NCBI GenBank assembly: GCA_900299295.1
Contig: OMJH01000164.1
Location: forward strand, 1-51,015
DNA length: 51,015 nucleotides
Direction of reading: 5' to 3'
Source of the DNA: Bacteroidota bacterium
Lineage (GTDB): Bacteria > Bacteroidota > Bacteroidia > B-17B0 > Aurantibacillaceae
In this document: positions 45,262 through 51,015 of the stretch, piece after piece
Layout: the number at the start of each line of letters is the position of its first letter
Position numbering within the stretch: position 1 is the stretch's first letter
The notes under the pieces: model-generated
The model's input: the letters and a program-made list of their open reading frames with translations, nothing else
The model's database searches: none
What the model was told of the DNA's origin: nothing
Program-made: the position numbers and the translations under genes

Positions 45262-45334
45262 TTTTTTTTCAGTTATTTCTTTCAATAATAAAATTAAATT
45301 GGAAAAACATAGCTGTCACGCCTAAAGTGTTCTA

Positions 45335-46690
45335 ATGAATCGTAACCATTTTCTATTTTTATTTTTATTTTTATTTTTTGTTTCATTTGGGCAATGGATT
45401 AATCAGTCAACAGGATTTACCGTGCCCAAACGAGGAATTACATCTATTTCAATCGTTAACCAAAATATTGTCTGGGCTGTTGCGTACGACGGCGCTAACC
45501 CATCAAATTACATTACTGAATTTACACGCACTACCAATGGTGGAAATACCTGGACTCCGGGTTTACTTAACTCAGGAATTGTTGGAGCCGGCATGGCAAA
45601 TATTTCAGCGATTAACGCAGATACGGCCTGGGCCTGCATTTATCATCCTACCCAAACAAATGCAGGAGGAATTTGGAAAACTATTGACGGAGGACTTTCA
45701 TGGAACAAACAAACTTCCGCAGGTTTCATCGCTACAAGTTTTCCTGACTTCGTGCATTTCTGGAATGCATCCAATGGTATTGCTGTGGGCGATCCAACCT
45801 CAGGATTTTTTGAAGTATACACAACAAGCGACGGCGGCAACAACTGGACAAGAACAGCCAACACCGCTAATCAACTTTCTTCCATTTCCCCATCTGAATA
45901 CGGATATGTAAATGCATTTTCAGTCAGCGGTAATACACTTTGGTTTTGCACTTCTGCAGGAAGGGTTTTCAAAACAACTGATTTCGGATTAACATTCATT
46001 TCTTCACTCGTTGGAAATGGATTCAGCGATGTTCATCGAATAACATTTTCTGATTCGTTACAAGGTTACGCAGCAATGCATACGGCCAACAACCTGAACT
46101 TCCGTTTGGCAAAAACGAACGACGGAGGTTTAACATGGAATGCTTGCGCCAATACTTCAACAATAGACCAAACAGCCTTGCTTGGAGGTGATATTTGCGC
46201 AATACCCGGAACTAATTATTTAATTTCTGTTGGCAGCGACATAAACGCAAAAGGATCGTCATGGAGCGCAGATGGTGGAACAACCTGGTTCATCATGGAA
46301 GACACATCACTTGCTCCACAACGGACTTGTGTTCGGTTTTTAGATGCTTCAATCGGTTGGGCAGGATCCTTCAACACTAACCAATTTTCAGAAGGAATTT
46401 CAAAAAATTCCGGACCTGTAGGAATTAATTCTTTACGTGTTTCATCATCTTTCCGGTTTTTCCCAAACCCTGCAGGAAATTTTGTGTCACTATTAATTAA
46501 AAATAATCTGGGCCACGCACAAATCAGATTGCTTTCCGCGGATGGGCAGGAATTACAAAACAGCAAAATAAATTTAGACGACACGAATATTAAAATAGAC
46601 TTAGACCTTTCAACATACCATCCAGGAATTTATTTTCTAGAATTCTACGACGGAATAAAACTGCGCACAGAAAAAATAGTGCATTATTAA
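45335..46690 (+). CDS. T9SS type A cargo with a BNR/VPS10-like propeller
   Basis: 451 residues. A signal peptide at 1-20 (hydrophobic run of Phe and Leu). Residues about 25-360 carry repeats with TNGGNTWTPG, TIDGGLSWNK, TSDGGNNWTR and TNDGGLTWNA, the BNR/photosystem II stability-factor type propeller. The C-terminus (about 370-451) is a T9SS type A domain (FRFFPNPAGNFVSL, LLSADGQEL, YHPGIYFLEF). It should be exported and anchored on or shed from the cell surface. No enzyme motif is visible. It ends 4 bases before the SDR gene, which suggests an operon with 46695-49636. Confidence 0.88.
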   Translation: MNRNHFLFLFLFLFFVSFGQWINQSTGFTVPKRGITSISIVNQNIVWAVAYDGANPSNYITEFTRTTNGGNTWTPGLLNSGIVGAGMANISAINADTAWACIYHPTQTNAGGIWKTIDGGLSWNKQTSAGFIATSFPDFVHFWNASNGIAVGDPTSGFFEVYTTSDGGNNWTRTANTANQLSSISPSEYGYVNAFSVSGNTLWFCTSAGRVFKTTDFGLTFISSLVGNGFSDVHRITFSDSLQGYAAMHTANNLNFRLAKTNDGGLTWNACANTSTIDQTALLGGDICAIPGTNYLISVGSDINAKGSSWSADGGTTWFIMEDTSLAPQRTCVRFLDASIGWAGSFNTNQFSEGISKNSGPVGINSLRVSSSFRFFPNPAGNFVSLLIKNNLGHAQIRLLSADGQELQNSKINLDDTNIKIDLDLSTYHPGIYFLEFYDGIKLRTEKIVHY

Positions 46691-46694
46691 TTAC

Positions 46695-47489
46695 ATGCTA
46701 CTCGAAGGAAAAGTTGTTTGGTTAACCGGAGCCTCTTCAGGCATTGGAAAAGCACTTGTCATTCAGCTCGCAAAAAAAGGATGTAAACTCGTATTATCCT
46801 CCCGAAAAGAATCAGATTTGATTCATGCAATAAAGGCTGCTAATTTGGGAAAAGAAAATTCACTTCTGATTCCTTTTGATTTAAACGACACATCAGGGGC
46901 AGAAGATTACGTCCGGCAAATTGTTTCGAAATTCGGGCGAATTGATGTGTTGATTAACAACGGCGGATTTAGTCAGCGCGCAGAAGCAAAAGATACTTCA
47001 CTCGAAATGTCGCGTGAATTACTGGAAGTAAATTTTTTCTCCGCAGTTGCACTCACCAAAGCCGTATTACCGGAAATGATAAAACAACATTCGGGAAGTG
47101 TAGTTGTCATCAGCAGCATTGCCGGTAAATTCGGTTTTTTTCTTCGTTCGTCCTACTCCGCAGCAAAGCACGCGTTACATGGGTATTTTGAGTCATTTCG
47201 GCTTGAAACAGAAAAATATGGGATAAAGACCTTGATTGTTTGTCCCGGGAAAATTAAAACAAACATTTCAATGAACGCGAAAGGTCCGGAGGGAAAAATT
47301 CATAACCAAATGGATGATAGCCACCAAAAAGCAATGTCTGCCGACAAATGTGCAGAAAAAATAATTGAGGGTATTGAAAAAAATAAAGAAGAAATTTTTG
47401 TTGGAGGGAAGGAACTCCGCGCCATAACCATAAAGCGCTTTTTTCCTGCTCTTTTCTCCCGTCTCATTCGAAAACAAAATCCTTTCTGA
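46695..47489 (+). CDS. Short-chain dehydrogenase/reductase (SDR), DHRS7-like
   Basis: 264 residues. Rossmann motif WLTGASSGIGKAL (TGxxxGIG) at about 10-22; NNGG at 88-91 stands in for the usual NNAG; catalytic Ser141, Tyr154 and Lys158 (SSIAG, YSAAK). An NAD(P)-dependent oxidoreductase of unknown substrate, similar in layout to DHRS7-type SDRs. A short C-terminal basic tail follows. The fRMsr gene begins 1 base after its stop. Confidence 0.92.
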   Translation: MLLEGKVVWLTGASSGIGKALVIQLAKKGCKLVLSSRKESDLIHAIKAANLGKENSLLIPFDLNDTSGAEDYVRQIVSKFGRIDVLINNGGFSQRAEAKDTSLEMSRELLEVNFFSAVALTKAVLPEMIKQHSGSVVVISSIAGKFGFFLRSSYSAAKHALHGYFESFRLETEKYGIKTLIVCPGKIKTNISMNAKGPEGKIHNQMDDSHQKAMSADKCAEKIIEGIEKNKEEIFVGGKELRAITIKRFFPALFSRLIRKQNPF

Positions 47490-47490
47490 A

Positions 47491-47991
47491 ATGGCAAAAG
47501 AACTTTCTATTTCTGGAGGCACTAAACAAGATCGTTACGAAGCACTTATTCCACAATTAAGTGCGTTGATGCGCGGAGAAAATAATCTGATTGCCAATCT
47601 AGCCAACTGTAGTGCGGCACTAAAATCTACAATGGATTTTTTTTGGGTCGGATTTTATCTGGTGGAAAATGAAGAACTGGTTCTGGGTCCGTTTCAGGGA
47701 ACAGTTGCGTGCACTCGCATTGCAAAAGGCAAAGGCGTATGCGGTTTTGCATGGGAAAATTCAAAGACAATCATTGTTGACGATGTAAATTCGTTTCCAG
47801 GACATATTGCATGTTCTTCATCTTCAAAATCAGAAATTGTTGTTCCGGGAATGGATGAAAACGGAGAAGTAAAGTTGGTGCTCGATGTGGATGAAGATGA
47901 TTACAGCCGATTTGACCAAACAGATCAGATTTATCTTGAAAAAATCGTCGCGGTGATTGTCGATTTACATTTTAAAATACCGCAAGTTTAA
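47491..47991 (+). CDS. Free methionine (R)-sulfoxide reductase (GAF-domain, fRMsr/MsrC)
   Basis: 166 residues, a single GAF domain. Three cysteines sit at 74 (ACTRIAKG), 84 (GVCGFAWE) and 108 (HIACSSSS). Their spacing of 10 and 24 is the same as in the E. coli enzyme (Cys84, 94, 118), and the flanking motifs match. It reduces free methionine-R-sulfoxide to methionine in the cytoplasm with thioredoxin. It lies 1 base after the SDR gene. The next gene starts after 13 bases. Confidence 0.93.
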   Translation: MAKELSISGGTKQDRYEALIPQLSALMRGENNLIANLANCSAALKSTMDFFWVGFYLVENEELVLGPFQGTVACTRIAKGKGVCGFAWENSKTIIVDDVNSFPGHIACSSSSKSEIVVPGMDENGEVKLVLDVDEDDYSRFDQTDQIYLEKIVAVIVDLHFKIPQV

Positions 47992-48004
47992 TTACCTTAA
48001 TTCT

Positions 48005-49636
48005 ATGTTCCGTTTTTTTACTTTTCTCTTCCGACTGTTTGCACTGCCATTTATTTTGTTGCTGAATACACGCTGCGCACAGATAATGCCCTTGAGTGGA
48101 GGAGAAAGAGATCTTTCGCCACCTCAAATCGTTCGCCAATACCCGGAGAATAATGCGTTAAACTTTAAGGGAGCTTGGCTTGAAATAGAGTTTGATGAAA
48201 ATATACAATTAAAAAACTTTCAGGAACAACTCATTGTAACACCTCGCTTAAGTTTCGTTCCCCTGGTTGCTATTAATGGGAAAGTGCTCCGCATTAAACT
48301 TACTGACTCACTCATCCCAAACCGAACCTATATTTTTTCGCTAGGAAATTCTGTAGCTGATGTCCATGAGGGAAATATTTTATCAGACCTTAGAATTACT
48401 TTCAGCACGGGAAATTCGCTTGATAGCGCTTCGCTCTCAGGAAAAATTGTTGATGCATTAACCCAAAAACCCGTAAGCGATTCACGTGTTTTTCTATATG
48501 AAAACGGAAATGATAGTTGTTTTTATAAAGATAAACCTGACTATTACAGCAAATCCGATAAAGAGGGCAAATATATCATTTCATCAGTTCACCCAGGTAA
48601 ATACAAAGTTGTTGCTATTGGCGACCGGAATAAAAACTTTTTATACGATAAATCAGAGGAAACGATTGATATGGTTTTTACCAGCGAAAACAATCTGGTT
48701 TCCATTACAGATTCTATGATTCTGGATTTCGCCGTATATCGAGAAATTCCCTCCCGTGTCTTTGTAAAACGTGTTATTTCATCATCTCCGGGGAAATCAG
48801 TTGTGATTTTGAATCGAGGGCTATCGAAACCCGGTGTAAAATTAATTTCCGGTGAAAACGGTTATGTTGGTCATTGGTTTACTGAAGGCAGAGACACCCT
48901 GAATTTATTTTACAACCAAACGCTGCCCGATTCAACGAAGTGGCTGATTTTTGAAAGTGACGAAAGTAATTGGAACAAAAAACAATTAATCGACACTTTC
49001 CGAGTAATTACCCCAAAAATAGTTAGTGAAAACAAAAAATCCGTGCCTAAAATTCAAATCGACGCGGAAAAGGATGAATTGACCTTCACCTTCAGCACCT
49101 GGATCAAGGAAATAAAATCAAATAAAGTATTTTTTATCGCTGAAAAGGATACAATCGTTTTAAATACTGAAATGATTGACAATCGTCACATAAAAGTGAT
49201 CAATAAAAAAGATGTGTTACAAGACGGGAAATTTATTTTTACTCCCGGATTTATAAGAAATCATGTAAATGAGACGAACGATACAATAGTTCTGCCTTTT
49301 CAGCCAACAAACGCCTCATCAACCGCTCAACTTACTATTTACGTTAAATATAATAGTTTGAAAAATAAAGGGATTTTAGAGCTGGTGAACGAAAAAGAAG
49401 ATGTAATCCGAAAAAAAATATTTTTAAAACAAAATGAAAAGGAAGAAATTATTTGGGAAGGATTACCTCAGGGAAATTATCATCTTCGATTAATTGAAGA
49501 TAATGACGGAAACGAAGCATGGACAACGGGAGATATACAATCGAAAAGAAAACCGGAAAAAGTTCTGCATTACGAAAAATCGATTTCTTTGCTTAATAGT
49601 TGGGAATCCACTGTGTCGTGGGAAATACCAGAATGA
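48005..49636 (+). CDS. Lipoprotein with an N-terminal bacterial Ig-like (Big_5) domain
   Basis: 543 residues from ATG 48005-48007; a longer frame from 47957 overlaps the upstream gene and is rejected. A signal peptide with lipobox (NTRC) gives a lipoprotein. Residues about 33-135 fit an SbsA/Big_5 Ig-like domain (PLSGGERDLSPPQIVRQYP, ENIQLKN, TYIFSLGNSVADVHEGN). Then a carboxypeptidase regulatory-like stretch (LSGKIVDALTQKPVSDSRV) follows, and a long beta-rich C-terminal part. Known relatives are common in Bacteroidota, with no assigned function. Last gene of the 45335-49636 run. Confidence 0.85.
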   Translation: MFRFFTFLFRLFALPFILLLNTRCAQIMPLSGGERDLSPPQIVRQYPENNALNFKGAWLEIEFDENIQLKNFQEQLIVTPRLSFVPLVAINGKVLRIKLTDSLIPNRTYIFSLGNSVADVHEGNILSDLRITFSTGNSLDSASLSGKIVDALTQKPVSDSRVFLYENGNDSCFYKDKPDYYSKSDKEGKYIISSVHPGKYKVVAIGDRNKNFLYDKSEETIDMVFTSENNLVSITDSMILDFAVYREIPSRVFVKRVISSSPGKSVVILNRGLSKPGVKLISGENGYVGHWFTEGRDTLNLFYNQTLPDSTKWLIFESDESNWNKKQLIDTFRVITPKIVSENKKSVPKIQIDAEKDELTFTFSTWIKEIKSNKVFFIAEKDTIVLNTEMIDNRHIKVINKKDVLQDGKFIFTPGFIRNHVNETNDTIVLPFQPTNASSTAQLTIYVKYNSLKNKGILELVNEKEDVIRKKIFLKQNEKEEIIWEGLPQGNYHLRLIEDNDGNEAWTTGDIQSKRKPEKVLHYEKSISLLNSWESTVSWEIPE

Positions 49637-49829
49637 TTTTTTTCTTCTAAAAAGGCATCCGAAATTTCATTTTCACCAATGGTAATTGAATTTATTTATT
49701 ATCAAATAGTGATTTCGAATTATCATTCGTTGTTTAATTGCTTACAACATCAATTTTATAGTTGTTTTCGTTATTCACCATTTTCAACAAAAAAGTGTTA
49801 ATAAAATAATTTCATTAATTTTTATTCAC

Positions 49830-49858
49830 GTTGATAAATTTTATTTCTTCGTATCAAC
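49830..49858. promoter_or_regulatory. Inverted repeat in front of the Lys/Ala peptide gene
   Basis: GTTGATA (49830-49836) and TATCAAC (49852-49858) are perfect 7-base arms with a 15-base spacer, ending 19 bases before the ATG. It could be an operator or a 5' hairpin. The rest of the 241-base gap (49637-49877) is AT-rich with no gene and no clear promoter consensus. Confidence 0.35.
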
Positions 49859-49877
49859 AATTAAAAACATAAAAACC

Positions 49878-49961
49878 ATGGCAAAGAAAGCAACAAAAAA
49901 AGGAGCTAAGAAAGCTGCTAAGAAAGGTGCAAAGAAAAAAGCTGCTAAGAAAAAGAAGTAA
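49878..49961 (+). CDS. 27-residue Lys/Ala peptide, histone-H1-like
   Basis: Too short for usual ORF cut-offs. ATG 49878-49880 to TAA 49959-49961 codes for 27 residues made only of Met, Ala, Lys, Gly and Thr, with repeats of KKGAKKAAKK type. The composition matches the C-terminal tails of bacterial histone-H1-like proteins (Hc1 family), which bind DNA non-specifically. It is a real transcription unit by two signs: an A-rich leader ahead and a strong intrinsic terminator 14 bases after the stop. Such Hc1-like proteins in the phylum are usually longer (my recollection, not checked), so this could be a shortened member. The lysine-rich extension of HemD in this window has a related composition. 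Confidence 0.75.
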   Translation: MAKKATKKGAKKAAKKGAKKKAAKKKK

Positions 49962-49975
49962 GCACAGCGCACTGC

Positions 49976-50008
49976 AAAAAACCCGGACTAAGTTCCGGGT
50001 TTTTTTTT
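49976..50008 (+). terminator. Intrinsic terminator after the Lys/Ala peptide gene
   Basis: ACCCGGA (49981-49987) pairs with TCCGGGT (49994-50000) around a 6-base loop. Flanking A and T runs (aaaaa before, eight further T after) make a strong rho-independent terminator. Confidence 0.92.
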
Positions 50009-50061
50009 GTTATTTACATAGAGTAATTTTATAGCGCAATTCAATTAAAAAAACATCATAC

Positions 50062-50607
50062 ATGATCAATTCAATTAAAAACAGTTTTCTGATATTAACG
50101 ATCAGCTTTTGTTTTGTTTTTAACTCATGCACTAACCCGTTTGAAGAAGAAACATTACCAAAAGGGAAAACACGTTTGGATTTAAGTCCTTATGGAAAAA
50201 AAATATCCCTGATTGTTCCTGATTCCACGTCAGGAAAATTAACTGTTACGGAAAACAACACGCTAATTGAAATAAATTGTATAAATCAACAAACAAAGCT
50301 GAATTTCGGGATTTCAATTGAAGAAACATCCGGAGATATAGCGCTAATTAAAAATGATATTGCGAACGATGATGTAAATCGATTTAAACGTTTTGTGGAA
50401 GAAGACAGCACGCTTCTTGTTTGGGAATCTGAGATTGTTAACCCTGAATTTCATTTGTATTCCGTTGCGGGCAATTTTGGGGAAACGTATGTAATCCGAG
50501 ATATTAGCTCTACAGAAACAGAGCCTTTTAATGAACAGCAAATAAAAGTAATGGCGGAAGCAGTTAAATCAATAAAAATTCTTTCAGCGGAAAAAAAGAA
50601 TAAATAA
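50062..50607 (+). CDS. Lipoprotein of unknown function
   Basis: 181 residues. The signal ends in the lipobox NSC (FVFNSCTNPF), so it is a lipoprotein. The mature part (about 155 residues) starts with an acidic stretch and then looks like one alpha/beta domain with strands around ISLIVPDSTSGKL and LIEINCIN. I do not recognise a family. It is a single gene after a strong terminator and converges with the 2H phosphoesterase gene (14-base gap). Confidence 0.8.
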   Translation: MINSIKNSFLILTISFCFVFNSCTNPFEEETLPKGKTRLDLSPYGKKISLIVPDSTSGKLTVTENNTLIEINCINQQTKLNFGISIEETSGDIALIKNDIANDDVNRFKRFVEEDSTLLVWESEIVNPEFHLYSVAGNFGETYVIRDISSTETEPFNEQQIKVMAEAVKSIKILSAEKKNK

Positions 50608-50621
50608 AAACAGTGTCATGC

Positions 50622-51015
50622 TTATTGAATGAGAGGGATAGCTGCTACCGGAATCCATTTCCCACTTTCAAATTTTAAAAGCTGAATTTCATTACAAATA
50701 AAACTTCCTGAAAACACTTGCGTTTTAAACTGAGCCCAAGCTGCATAAAACATCTGTTTCTTAAAATCACGAAAAGCTATTGTAATATGTGGATGAAATC
50801 CCCGCTTATCATCACTTTGATTATAGATGGCAAATTTCGACTTCACCCATTCAATCAGCAAGTCGCGTAATAAAACAAGAGAAGCTGATGGTTTTACGTT
50901 AACAAACAAGACCCGTGGTTCAAAAACACCAAAATCAGAAAGAAAAATCTCAAAAGGATGGACCTTAAAACTTAATTGGCTTACCGCATCTAAAAAACGA
51001 GCTTCTTTTTTACCC
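50622..51015 (-). CDS. 2H phosphoesterase / 2'-5' RNA ligase family, N-terminus cut by window edge
   Basis: 130 residues are visible to the right edge; the true start lies beyond base 51015. The motif GFHPHITIAFRDF carries the second HxT catalytic signature of the 2H phosphoesterase superfamily (LigT/2'-5' RNA ligase-like). The first HxT motif should be upstream of the window. The C-terminal strand pair FICNEIQLLKFESGKW fits the fold. Known members hydrolyse or join cyclic or 2'-5' RNA phosphodiesters; specificity is not readable. The frame is open through an in-frame TTG (50907-50909) that is not a start. Confidence 0.85.
   Translation of the reverse strand, partial: GKKEARFLDAVSQLSFKVHPFEIFLSDFGVFEPRVLFVNVKPSASLVLLRDLLIEWVKSKFAIYNQSDDKRGFHPHITIAFRDFKKQMFYAAWAQFKTQVFSGSFICNEIQLLKFESGKWIPVAAIPLIQ

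Noticed and set aside
1-51015. Anti-phage, secretion-core, mobile or prophage modules
   Set aside because: I find no integrase, transposase, restriction enzyme, toxin-antitoxin pair or CRISPR array, and only one T9SS accessory protein (PorP/SprF) with cargo, not the secretion core. The PIN domain at 35256 belongs to a PhoH protein without a neighbouring antitoxin.

Overview
The window is a dense, AT-rich stretch of chromosome from a member of the Bacteroidota. Three things point there: five proteins with type IX secretion (T9SS) sorting-type C-termini and a PorP/SprF protein; repeated promoter -7 elements of the Bacteroidota form TAnnTTTG with weak Shine-Dalgarno sequences; and family signatures such as the class B succinate dehydrogenase set, hemD next to a DUF4271 protein, a DUF5777 barrel and a DUF2795 protein. 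I see no phage, insertion sequence, integrase, CRISPR array, tRNA or rRNA. No gap between genes exceeds 300 bases; the largest is 49637-49877. Most of the window is ordinary core genome, so novelty is limited to a handful of places.

Layout. 1-4430 (minus): peptide-type solute-binding lipoprotein, membrane-anchored J-domain protein and the start of a class A penicillin-binding protein that runs off the left edge. 4610-5425 (plus): secreted protein of unknown function. 5436-11046 (minus): DUF5777 barrel, DUF4271 membrane protein, hemD with a long lysine-rich N-terminal extension, rnpA, S41 protease and an unknown protein. 11145-15773 (plus): giant propeller/GAF/PAS/SpoIIE sensor phosphatase. 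15803-18062 (minus) and 18205-20769 (plus): a divergent T9SS surface-protein module (PorP/SprF, minimal type B cargo, TPR lipid- or Sec-exported protein; large PKD/SprB-repeat adhesin). 20871-21653 (minus): enoyl-CoA hydratase.

21795-29995 (plus): tilS, a small membrane protein, a stand-alone DsbD N-terminal domain and full DsbD, RimB-like protease and RimK, DUF2795 protein, rsmI and CorA. 30012-35087 (minus): 1691-residue secreted propeller/PKD/Ig-repeat T9SS cargo. 35256-41654 (plus): PhoH-family ATPase with PIN domain, DNA polymerase III delta', MlaE and MlaF, lysS and a lipoprotein, with a 44-residue lipoprotein gene on the minus strand at 37779-37913. 41787-45261: sdhCAB behind a textbook Bacteroidota promoter. 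45335-49636: T9SS type A propeller cargo, SDR, free-methionine-sulfoxide reductase and an Ig-like lipoprotein in a tight run. 49878-49961: a 27-residue Lys/Ala peptide gene with its own terminator. 50062-51015: a lipoprotein and a truncated 2H phosphoesterase.

The points I would look at first are the histone-H1-like tail fused to HemD together with the tiny Lys/Ala gene, the -7 promoter elements placed only 5-7 bases before start codons (leaderless or nearly leaderless mRNAs), the sensor phosphatase beside the T9SS surface module, and the perfect 14-base palindrome between the divergent T9SS genes.
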